64,000 nt of DNA, taken from contig DJVR01000045.1 in NCBI GenBank assembly GCA_002441285.1, forward strand, positions 1 to 64,000, read 5' to 3'. The position numbers and the translations under genes are program-made. The notes beneath the pieces were generated by a model. The model saw only the letters and a list, made by a program, of their open reading frames with translations. It had not been told where the DNA came from and did not search any database. Numbering within the stretch: the first letter of the stretch is position 1; the number at the start of each line of letters is the position of its first letter. Source of the DNA: Candidatus Atribacteria bacterium UBA6251. GTDB taxonomy: Bacteria; Atribacterota; Phoenicimicrobiia; Phoenicimicrobiales; Phoenicimicrobiaceae. Positions 8,422-16,335 of this stretch are shown here, one piece after another.

Positions 8422-9153
8422 TTATAAATCTATCGTAATAACTACAGGGTTATGGTCACTGTATTTTCGGACTTTATCATTATCTACAACTTCGCAATTT
8501 ATTAATTTTTTTGAGATTGATTTACTAACAAAAAAGTAATCATTTTGCCATTTTACTTTGCTTTTATGGTGTCTGAGGGTTTGAACAGGAAATTTTTTAT
8601 TTGATAATTTGAAACAATCATTCAAATTGAAATCTTCTAGCCTATCAAAAAATATCTTGTGAGAATCATTCTTTTGTATTGGGTCTAATTGTACGCTGGC
8701 ATTTAAATCTCCACCCAAAACGATATTCCTTTTACCGTCTAGATGACCATTAAATATACAGGTTAAATCTGAAAGCATTCTATGAAGATTTGTTATAGAA
8801 TAACCTTTTGTAGGACCATTACTTTCCATGAGACCATACAATGAGATAAAGGTTAATTTTTTACCCTCTATGTTAGTATTGGCGATTGAAAAAGCACCTT
8901 TGAATTCTGTTTTTATAATTTCTTCAGTCAGTTTATGTTTTTTACTATATACGCCTGAACCCCAAGGACGATTACTACCAATCTCATTCCAAACAAGATG
9001 TTCTTTATCATCTTCGATTACCTTTGAAGGTCTAGCTTCTTGAAAAAAGATAATATCTGCGTCGATTTCTTTGAGATAATAATCCCATACTTCTTCAAAA
9101 TATTTTTTATATTGCCAATAAGCCATATTCCAGGTTGCAATTCTTATTTTCAT
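8422..9153 (-). CDS. Endonuclease/exonuclease/phosphatase (EEP) family hydrolase
   Basis: A 243-aa single-domain EEP protein, the fold of exonuclease III, APE1 and DNase I. All catalytic motifs are visible: N9 in ATWNMAY, E39 in FFQEA, D149/N151 in GGDLNAS, and D233/H234 in YSDHNPVV. Members cut phosphodiester bonds, often at abasic sites, or remove phosphates from lipids or other molecules; the exact substrate is not fixed by sequence. It has no signal peptide, so it acts in the cytoplasm. It lies 39 bp after a DNA-glycosylase-like gene and just before a PD-(D/E)XK nuclease, a setting that favours DNA as substrate. GGAG precedes the ATG. Confidence 0.82.
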   Translation of the reverse strand: MKIRIATWNMAYWQYKKYFEEVWDYYLKEIDADIIFFQEARPSKVIEDDKEHLVWNEIGSNRPWGSGVYSKKHKLTEEIIKTEFKGAFSIANTNIEGKKLTFISLYGLMESNGPTKGYSITNLHRMLSDLTCIFNGHLDGKRNIVLGGDLNASVQLDPIQKNDSHKIFFDRLEDFNLNDCFKLSNKKFPVQTLRHHKSKVKWQNDYFFVSKSISKKLINCEVVDNDKVRKYSDHNPVVITIDL

Positions 9154-9192
9154 AATATATCTCCGGTGATGTTTAAAGAAAACGGGATGTTC

Positions 9193-10134
9193 CTATTTAT
9201 TTAGGGAACTGTTGTCCTTTGTCACATTCTTAGCCGAAGCAATATTTCTAATCTCAATTTCATCTAAACAATTTTCTAGTAATATATCAAGTGAATGAAA
9301 TCCTAAGAACCATAGCCCTGCCGCAAATTTTAATGGATCTATGTCAGTATCCTTACACTTCTCGATAAGATATTGCTTAATTTCTTCGATACCCTTATCA
9401 TTGCAACCTAATTTATGAGCTATTTTACTTACCCAAGTATCCACCGGGAATGCCCACTCGTAATCTTTATTTACTATTCCCGAGTTTATTAATCCAACAT
9501 CCCTAATGGTGAAAGTCGCAATTTTATCTGAAATGGCTCTCATTTTCGTTAGTTCTTCATATGCAGTTTTCACCCCAGAATTGACTATTGTATTTCTTAT
9601 GAAATTGTAAATATTTTTATTATCATCTGAAACAAACTTCAAAACATCTAAAACCATCATTACGTCCTCATCATTACCTAAGAAAATCTTCTTATTGTAA
9701 GTTTCATTGCCCCATTTTACTTCAATTTTTTCTGGAGTAATTAAGAGTTTTATAATTGGATTTTCTTCTGCTATCTCGTTCCTGAAATCTCTATGCTTAA
9801 TGCTGTTTCCTCTGCCAATTTTTTTCTCTCTTTTGAATTTCAAAATACACTTTTTGTTAAAATACTTCTTCTGTTCTTTGATTTTCTCATAATCTCTATC
9901 CAAACTTTGGTTAGAGATAGAAAAATAATCTTCTAAGGTTTTAATAGTAAAATAATAGTATTCGCTAGATAATTTATCTCGCCTTCCCCTCATAAACGAA
10001 TGACTAAAAAAGAATTTTAGTGCTTCCCACCAGTTTTCCCGTAAGTTTTCTTTGTTCCAAAAATCAAGATATTTTCTACAATATCCTTCACCAAGCCATT
10101 CAATATTCCTTATGGTTTTATTGTAATTTTTCAT
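9193..10134 (-). CDS. HhH-GPD DNA-glycosylase-like protein
   Basis: A 313-aa protein. I read the segment AISDKIATFTIRDVG...WAFPVDTWVSKIAHKLG as the helix-hairpin-helix and catalytic region of an HhH-GPD base-excision glycosylase. K204 is at the place of the Schiff-base lysine of OGG1/AGOG, and D232 in PVDTWV matches the catalytic aspartate of the PVDxxVxxIA motif. The 28-residue K-D spacing is within the range of the OGG1 and archaeal AGOG families. The N-terminal 190 residues (FFFSHSFMRGRRDKLS...) are not recognised and could be a damage- or modification-reading domain. It is first in a minus-strand run with an EEP hydrolase and a PD-(D/E)XK nuclease. Similarity is remote, so activity is inferred. 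Confidence 0.55.
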   Translation of the reverse strand: MKNYNKTIRNIEWLGEGYCRKYLDFWNKENLRENWWEALKFFFSHSFMRGRRDKLSSEYYYFTIKTLEDYFSISNQSLDRDYEKIKEQKKYFNKKCILKFKREKKIGRGNSIKHRDFRNEIAEENPIIKLLITPEKIEVKWGNETYNKKIFLGNDEDVMMVLDVLKFVSDDNKNIYNFIRNTIVNSGVKTAYEELTKMRAISDKIATFTIRDVGLINSGIVNKDYEWAFPVDTWVSKIAHKLGCNDKGIEEIKQYLIEKCKDTDIDPLKFAAGLWFLGFHSLDILLENCLDEIEIRNIASAKNVTKDNSSLNK

Positions 10135-10382
10135 ATTCTAAATACCTGCGTATTATTTTGGCAAACTTGATAGAAAATAGGGGCAACACATCCTATTTTT
10201 TCTATAATACCTAAAGTTTCAATCATCTAATTAAGAAACTTCTCAGATCCTATAAGTTTTCCGCCAAAAGTGGCCGAACTCTTGACTTGGTACACCTTCC
10301 TTATTTATCTAATTTAAAAGTAAAATATTAATTTTCTAAGAAAATGGGATGTGTTACTATTTTAATAATATAATCATAAGGA
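10135..10382. mobile_element. Decayed transposase end with short terminal-like motifs
   Basis: On the minus strand, about 10155-10290 reads a broken relative of the transposase C-terminus seen at 11542-11675 (GKLIGSEKFLN, stop, MIETLG). It is flanked by copies of a short AT-rich motif, GAAAATAGGGGCAACACATCC (10172 onward) and AAAATGGGATGTGTTACTATT (10340 onward). Another copy of the motif lies at 9176-9200. I read this as an IS remnant; the family is not recognised. Confidence 0.5.
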
Positions 10383-11290
10383 TTAGTCACAATTAAGACT
10401 TTCCCAGTCAATATCTTTACGAGGTAAATTGTTATTTAGTGGTGGAACTTCTCCATGCATTTTAAAATAGCACTTTAATAATCGTTCCTCCTCCTTCTTA
10501 ATTTCACTTTCATTCCGCAACTTCTTAAAGGAATATTGGATTTTACAATCATTGTACCTTCCCATAAAGTTAAAGTTGGCATATTTCTTTTCGTGTATAA
10601 GCCACACAAAACTGACGGTCCTCTTTAATTTTGCTCTCTGGAAATGACGAACCCTGTGCCTTGGCAAGCTTCATCCACTCCCTGAGGATACCCCAGTAGA
10701 TAGACTGCTCGCGATGAACCAGTAACTTATTAACCCGTCCAAAGATGTTTCTAAATTCCCAGTAAACGATGAAATCCCAGGGAGTATTCTTGAATCGAAC
10801 CAACTCGCTCATGTCATGCAGTGAAATCACATGGATGGGTACCTGTGCTGAGCTGAACAGTGATGGCTCGAGTTCTCTCGGATCATAGGGTTCAGAATCA
10901 TGCTTGATGACTATTATGCCATGGTAATACTTTACACCCAACGAGGACCACGATACTTTTCCTCGCCAAGAATTTCTAATATTAGGGACCGAGCCGCTAA
11001 CAAGTGACTGATAGTTTCTCATTATCTGATAAGTGCCTTCCCTCAATTTTGCACTGATCCAGTCTTTGCTGGTAGGTTCAACTTTGTTACGAGTTTTAGC
11101 TTCGAATATTAGACATACATCCCCGAATATGAATAGCACATCGCCCAATTCCTGACCCTTGTACCCAGGGTTTGAGGAAGGTCCAAAAACCAAGCAAGTG
11201 GGGAGCTAACAGGTAGTAAAGAACATTATCTGTTCGTTCGCCGACAGGCATTCTTAGGAGCCTTGCCTTCACCGAATCATCTAGAAACAT
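10383..11290 (-). pseudogene. Frameshifted PD-(D/E)XK-type nuclease
   Basis: Three overlapping frames read as one protein of about 300 aa interrupted by two frameshifts. The N-terminal part (11290 to about 11190, MFLDDSVKARLLRMPVGERTDNV) runs into a second frame (GPSSNPGYKGQELGDVLFIFGDVCLIFEAKTR), which shifts again near 10600 into FVWLIHEKKYANFNFMGRYND to the stop at 10383. The GDVL...FEAKTR segment resembles the D...ExK core of a PD-(D/E)XK nuclease. Base composition is visibly richer in G and C than in the neighbouring genes, a sign of separate origin. Either an inactivated defence gene or two sequencing errors; both breaks affect the ORF in the same way. Confidence 0.6.
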
Positions 11291-11493
11291 ACTTAACCCA
11301 ACCTTAATTAACGATATTTTTTGCCTAAGGATTTGTGTAACCTGCGTGCGGGCTGAGCTGTGCAGATATTTTTTGAATTAAATCAAATTTCTGATAACGA
11401 ATCCAAACTTCCTAAACCTGACGCGCCCTGTACTTCAAGTTAACACAATTATTATGCCATATTTCTTCATTCTCTAAATGTTATATCAACTAA

Positions 11494-11680
11494 TGGATGT
11501 TCCATCTTATAGAAAATAGGAACATCCTATTTTTTTATGGTTTAGCTTTCCATTTTACGAGGTCTTCCTTTAGGACGTCTATCTATATTAAAACCTAAAG
11601 CCTCAACCATCCGATTAAGAAACTCCTCAAACCTTATAGTTTTTCCATTAAAAGCTACAGAATTATTGAACTAACATAGC
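11494..11680 (-). mobile_element. Transposase C-terminal relic
   Basis: The minus strand from about 11675 to 11542 encodes an uninterrupted C-terminal tail (NGKTIRFEEFLNRMVEALGF, then RRPKGRPRKMES and stop) typical of a basic transposase ending. No N-terminal part remains. Next to it lies the motif AGAAAATAGGAACATCC (11510-11526) and its partial inverse GGATGTTCC (11494-11502), as near the relic at 10135-10382. The rest of 11291-11798 is AT-rich with nothing else recognisable. Confidence 0.5.
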
Positions 11681-11798
11681 TTATCTATTTAGTACTTATG
11701 GTAAGAAAATATGGTCCTATTTACTCAAACACTAAAAAAATTATTTATTCTTTAATTTATTAGAATGTTAAAAATATTTTGTAATAATATTGTTATAA

Positions 11799-12032
11799 TT
11801 AATGTTCCTTATCTTTTGATGGACAAGGATCATTACCATAGCTATCTTTGCTTCTTATTTTACCTTCGCGATTTTGTATATATAATTCAGATTTTTGATT
11901 TTCAGCAATTCTTTTAGCAATATCTATTGCTTCTTTTTGAGTTTTTGTAACTTTTGTTGCTCTTTTATTCCCTTCTCCTTTAATAGCCCAACCTTTAGGA
12001 TGTACGGTTACCCATTGATTTTTCTTTGTCAT
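11799..12032 (-). CDS. DUF2188 domain protein
   Basis: A 77-aa protein matching the DUF2188 pattern: a W-V-x-HPKGWAIKGEGN start, KATKVTKTQKEAI-like middle (ATKVTKTQKEAIDIAKRIAE) and the hallmark ending RDKDSYGNDP, here RSKDSYGNDPCPSKD. The domain's function is unknown; it is small, basic and common in mobile and accessory regions. It is the last gene of the minus-strand operon that starts with the 1438-aa helicase, 30 bp after the PIN-like gene. Confidence 0.8.
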   Translation of the reverse strand: MTKKNQWVTVHPKGWAIKGEGNKRATKVTKTQKEAIDIAKRIAENQKSELYIQNREGKIRSKDSYGNDPCPSKDKEH

Positions 12033-12062
12033 TTTTTATTAACTCCTATTAAAATAATTTAT

Positions 12063-12575
12063 TCAAGGAAAAACCTTAATTTCCTTTTTACTATATTTTT
12101 CAAGAAATTCAGAAGGTGTAAATATTTCTTTTCTTATTCCACATTCTTCTCTTATTCGCTTTAACTGAGCTCTAAATTGGCGTAGATATTTATAATCAGT
12201 AGTTAAGTAATAATTCGAATAAATTGTTGAAACAATAAAATTTTTTGAATCAATCCCGTCTTTATCTTGCATTATTTTTATTAGACAATCTATTTGTTTG
12301 TCTAATATTTCATTATGTTTTTTAGTTACTACAACTGGCCATAATCTCCATGCAGATCCCATCTTTTTTCTTACTGCTTCTCTTTTGATATTACCTGAAC
12401 CCGATTCTTCAATCATAGTAGTAGAAATTGGAATACCAATCTCAAAAATACCTTTATGATCTAATTCAATTATCTGAAGAAATGCATTATTATCTTCCAT
12501 TTTATTATCTGGTAAATTTGAATCAACTAAATCGCCTAGTACAAAGTTGTCTACTGTAATAGGAATCTTATCCAA
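12063..12575 (-). CDS. Hypothetical protein, possibly PIN-like
   Basis: A 170-aa protein not confidently recognised. The C-terminal half (GIDSKNFIVSTIYSNYYLTTDYKYLRQF ... IFTPSEFLEKY) follows the pattern of PIN-type RNases, in which a D starts a helix, a hydrophobic strand ends in T-x-D, and the domain closes with a TPxEFL segment. The expected N-terminal aspartate strand is less clear (VDNFVLGDLVDSN). The start is a TTG with a weak ribosome site. It sits between the membrane protein and the DUF2188 gene at the end of the type III restriction operon. A toxin-like or RNA-cutting accessory role is possible but unproven. Confidence 0.45.
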   Translation of the reverse strand: MDKIPITVDNFVLGDLVDSNLPDNKMEDNNAFLQIIELDHKGIFEIGIPISTTMIEESGSGNIKREAVRKKMGSAWRLWPVVVTKKHNEILDKQIDCLIKIMQDKDGIDSKNFIVSTIYSNYYLTTDYKYLRQFRAQLKRIREECGIRKEIFTPSEFLEKYSKKEIKVFP

Positions 12576-12651
12576 TTTTTATATCCCATTATTATCTTTA
12601 TTTCAAAACCTTTAAAATTAATATGATTATTGCCTAATAGAAGATCTGTGT

Positions 12652-13455
12652 TCAGCTACTATATCTATCTTCTCTTTTCTTTAATTCCTTTTCAACTTCT
12701 TCTTTAATGGCAACTTCGGTTAAAAGTTTATATTTTGAATCTTTTGGTCTTCGAAAGGGAACCTTGGTATCAAATATATCTCCAAATAATGAATTCATTA
12801 ACACAATCCGATAATCAAATAAATAGCATTGAATAGTAAAAAGATTATCACTTATTTCATCGCATTTCTTAGTAAACTCAGAATTGCCTTTTTTGGTTAA
12901 TAAATCTTTAATTGTTTTCTGAAAAAAGTATTTTTGAAAATCAATAATTAATTCTTTAACATCTTCGGTTTTAAACTGAATATACTTTTTTAAGTGGTCA
13001 AATTGAATTACCCCGATTTCATTTGATTCAATAATCAAGCTAAGATTTGATATGCCTTTTAAAATGTTTACAACTTGTTGATTTATTTGAAAATCAATTT
13101 CAACTTTATTGAATTTTTGTATTTCTGAATATTTTTCATGCAATAATAATTTACTCTTTAAATCAATATAATAAACCGAAATATTACCTATTAAATGTGA
13201 AAAGTTATAAATCTCTTTATTTATTTCTCTAAATGCATCTATTTCTAAAGATTTTTTAAACTCTTCTTTCTTAGCAATTTGATTATCTCTTCTGTTTTTT
13301 TGTAAATAATTTATTGCTATTAGTAATGCGATTAACCATCCAACGATATTACTAAAATTAGTAAATTTTCCATGATAAAAATATTCTATTATCCCATAAG
13401 TTAATATAATCAATAAGGATATGAATATAAAAATATTATCCCAAAATACTTTCAT
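12652..13455 (-). CDS. Membrane-anchored hypothetical protein
   Basis: A 267-aa protein with two hydrophobic segments near the N-terminus (residues about 7-26 and 37-51), then a long charged, mostly helical cytoplasmic region with coiled-coil character. No known domain is recognised. It starts 31 bp after the type III Res gene on the same strand, so it is probably co-transcribed. Two-helix anchors with helical bodies are common among defence-associated effectors that act at the membrane, but nothing in this sequence proves such a role. Confidence 0.6.
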   Translation of the reverse strand: MKVFWDNIFIFISLLIILTYGIIEYFYHGKFTNFSNIVGWLIALLIAINYLQKNRRDNQIAKKEEFKKSLEIDAFREINKEIYNFSHLIGNISVYYIDLKSKLLLHEKYSEIQKFNKVEIDFQINQQVVNILKGISNLSLIIESNEIGVIQFDHLKKYIQFKTEDVKELIIDFQKYFFQKTIKDLLTKKGNSEFTKKCDEISDNLFTIQCYLFDYRIVLMNSLFGDIFDTKVPFRRPKDSKYKLLTEVAIKEEVEKELKKREDRYSS

Positions 13456-13486
13456 AAGCCCATCTTTCTTTAATAGCTACTTCTTT

Positions 13487-16315
13487 TTACTTAACCCAAA
13501 TTACTCCTTTTTGTAAATTGCTGAACCATAGATCGTAGTCCATTGGTCTTAATAGTTCAAATGTGTAAAGGGTAGAGATGTCATCTTGAAATTCTTCGGA
13601 GAAATCGATAGGATTTGCTGATCTTAGTTTTTCATTCAATCTTTTAAAATGGTCTTTCCCCCATTTTTCTTTCGCGCGGGTAATTTCTTCCTGGTCTTCA
13701 TCAGATTTAATTTCTACTGCCCGGATGATATTATTTATGCCTTTATCTTGTAATTGACGCAGGTCAGTTAAATTTATTTCCGGATTATCAGAAATTAATC
13801 TATCTATATAGCTTTCTAAATTTATTTTAACAAAGAAATCGGGATTAAAACTCCTGCGGGTACGGTCTTTCCCTCCTTTAAAAAATTCATAATCAATGCT
13901 GTAAAATCCCATATCTCGAGATTTAATCCAGGAGGTTATATATTTAGCATTTTCAATCAAATTGAAAACAAAAAATCTTTCTGGCTCATGAGAAACAATC
14001 ACTAAATTTTGAGGAGTTTTAAATACGGAAGTGTTAACCACATAAAGTAGTTTATCTTTTATTAGCCGGTGGAAATAGTCTGATTTTTCTTGGGGTATAA
14101 AGTCATATAGACTTAATTGATTGCTGGGCTTTTCTTTGAATCTTTTTACTAAATAATCAATAACAAACTTATTTTCTTCCTCTAATTCTCCCTGATAATC
14201 TTCGGAGATAAACACACTTGTATATTTTTCCAGCTCTCCGGAACGGACACTTGAAGCCTCCATATCTTCAGTCCTAATCTCTTTAAAATTACCATCTATA
14301 TTTATTCTTTTTGCCTTCTTAGTACCCTGAGGAAGAAATTGATTGAAAAATAGATCTATTTGTTTGTGGTTATTTTTTGATAATTTATCCTCTCGAAACC
14401 CAGCATTTTTCATAGCAATTTTAATTATTTTTTCTATATCATCAATATCAGGTAATCTGTCTATAATCATTCCCTCTCCAAAATCAAAATGCTTGTTTTC
14501 AAATTGGCGATATTTGAATCTATCTGCTATTTCTGAAGCCACTTCATCAATTGAATAAAATTCCTTGGTTAGATTAAATCTTTTTTGGTCTAATAGATAA
14601 TCCACTTTGAGATTTAATTTTTCCGAAGGGCAGGTTAAAATTAAGGTTCTATCCCTAAGGTCTTGCTTTAAAGCAGGAGCTCCCTCTATTTTCTCACCTG
14701 GTAGATATTCTAAATTAAAGAGATTAAAATTATATTTTGCCCGAGGACTATTTTTAAAAACATGAGATACAAAACGGGTTTCACAATCAGTAACTGCAAA
14801 AAGTAACTCTTTAATATGTTCGGCAAATTTCTCATGGTTAGTTACGGTAACTACCGGATATCTTGCTTGAATTAGACTGTTTGGTACTTTTCGAGGTAAT
14901 CTTAACCCTCTCCCTAAAACTTGTGAAATTAAAAGTTTTGATTTAAATACTCTTTCCTCCATGGGAACAATCTGATAAACATTATCTACATCCCAACCTT
15001 CTGATAATTTATTTACTGCAAAGATAAATTCTACTTTGCCTCCCGGCTTTTCAGGATTGAGCTCTTCTATCTGTTCCAATTTTTCCTGATAATCATCATC
15101 AGTAGGTTTGCTGATTACGCAAATTACTTTTTCTCTAGCCAACGAATATAATTGGGAAATCGATAAATCTTGATATTCTGGCCGGGTATTCTTTAAATAT
15201 TCACACAAAGCTTTAATAAATTCCTCAGTATTTTTCTGGGCACTTGCCTGAGTAGGATTAATGAAGATAGTAATTGGTTTTAAACGAGAGTTCCCATTTA
15301 ACTTATAAGAATAATTTTCTTTGTTTTTATCGTGGGTAATTAATATTTGTTCAAACTTTTGAAATTGGGAGACAGTTTCCTTTTCTCCCTCAATTTTGGT
15401 ATGGATAATGGAATTTATTATTTTAATATATTTCTCTTCTATTGCATCTTTAATAGAATAATTACAAATTACGTCAGCAAAATATTCATCCTGATTATAG
15501 GGAGTACCAGTAAACCCAATATGTCTTTTTATTTTTGGTTCCTCTCTCAAAAATTTCATCCATAGGCGCTCATCTCTATTTTCTCCTCTTCCCCCTTCTT
15601 CTATAACATAAGCATTGCCACTAAAGGATAGATGGGAGTAGGCATGATGTACTTCATCACTTAAAACTAAGATTTCATCGGTCTGGGAAAATAAGGTATC
15701 TCCAATTGAATTTCTATCTTTATTAAAAACTGCGTTAATATTCTCAATAACAATTGAATTATCTACAATAGGATGATTCTCATCTAAAAGACTAATCGGG
15801 ATATTACAATATTTTGGGGGAAGTTTTTGTTTTAATTTCTGAGCAGTCTGTCCATAAAGATATTCTCGAAATTTTCCTCTCAATCCCCTTTCAATTACCG
15901 TAGAAGAAGGACCCAAAACCAATACTCTTTTTACTTTTCCTAAAATAATCGATAGATAGGCTAAAGCAAACATTACATAGGATTTTCCAGTACCAGTAGC
16001 TAGATGCACCACTCCAGATAATCTATCTGGCAAAGGTAAATGCCTTATAAAATTCTCTTCACTCTGAAATCTTTGTTGAATCGCTCTTTTTTTTGCAAAA
16101 TTTTCTCGAGCTAACTCGGAAATATCCTTATAACTTCCTCCCCAAAGATAAATCATCAACTCTTTGATTGCTTTAAACTGATAATCCCGGCTGCCCACTA
16201 ATTCTCTAACAAAATCTTCTACTTCAGAAAAATCAAACTTATCATAATTACATTTACGAACATCAATATCCAAAGTATGATTTGATAAATAAATTTTTTT
16301 AACTTTTTTCGGCAT
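13487..16315 (-). CDS. res: Type III restriction enzyme, Res subunit
   Basis: A 942-aa DEAD-like helicase fused to a nuclease, the restriction subunit of a type III system. Walker A is HLATGTGKSYVM (about residue 102), Walker B-like DEVHHAYSH near residue 218, helicase motif VI GRGLRLPRK near 468. The C-terminal NPDFFV...RAVEIKSDED near residue 865 supplies the D...ExK nuclease triad. Type III Res subunits work with Mod and need two head-to-head unmethylated sites. It follows mod by 20 bp. Length and motif order are normal, and no break is visible. Confidence 0.9.
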   Translation of the reverse strand: MPKKVKKIYLSNHTLDIDVRKCNYDKFDFSEVEDFVRELVGSRDYQFKAIKELMIYLWGGSYKDISELARENFAKKRAIQQRFQSEENFIRHLPLPDRLSGVVHLATGTGKSYVMFALAYLSIILGKVKRVLVLGPSSTVIERGLRGKFREYLYGQTAQKLKQKLPPKYCNIPISLLDENHPIVDNSIVIENINAVFNKDRNSIGDTLFSQTDEILVLSDEVHHAYSHLSFSGNAYVIEEGGRGENRDERLWMKFLREEPKIKRHIGFTGTPYNQDEYFADVICNYSIKDAIEEKYIKIINSIIHTKIEGEKETVSQFQKFEQILITHDKNKENYSYKLNGNSRLKPITIFINPTQASAQKNTEEFIKALCEYLKNTRPEYQDLSISQLYSLAREKVICVISKPTDDDYQEKLEQIEELNPEKPGGKVEFIFAVNKLSEGWDVDNVYQIVPMEERVFKSKLLISQVLGRGLRLPRKVPNSLIQARYPVVTVTNHEKFAEHIKELLFAVTDCETRFVSHVFKNSPRAKYNFNLFNLEYLPGEKIEGAPALKQDLRDRTLILTCPSEKLNLKVDYLLDQKRFNLTKEFYSIDEVASEIADRFKYRQFENKHFDFGEGMIIDRLPDIDDIEKIIKIAMKNAGFREDKLSKNNHKQIDLFFNQFLPQGTKKAKRINIDGNFKEIRTEDMEASSVRSGELEKYTSVFISEDYQGELEEENKFVIDYLVKRFKEKPSNQLSLYDFIPQEKSDYFHRLIKDKLLYVVNTSVFKTPQNLVIVSHEPERFFVFNLIENAKYITSWIKSRDMGFYSIDYEFFKGGKDRTRRSFNPDFFVKINLESYIDRLISDNPEINLTDLRQLQDKGINNIIRAVEIKSDEDQEEITRAKEKWGKDHFKRLNEKLRSANPIDFSEEFQDDISTLYTFELLRPMDYDLWFSNLQKGVIWVK

Positions 16316-16335
16316 TTTTTATATCCTGCCTTCTC

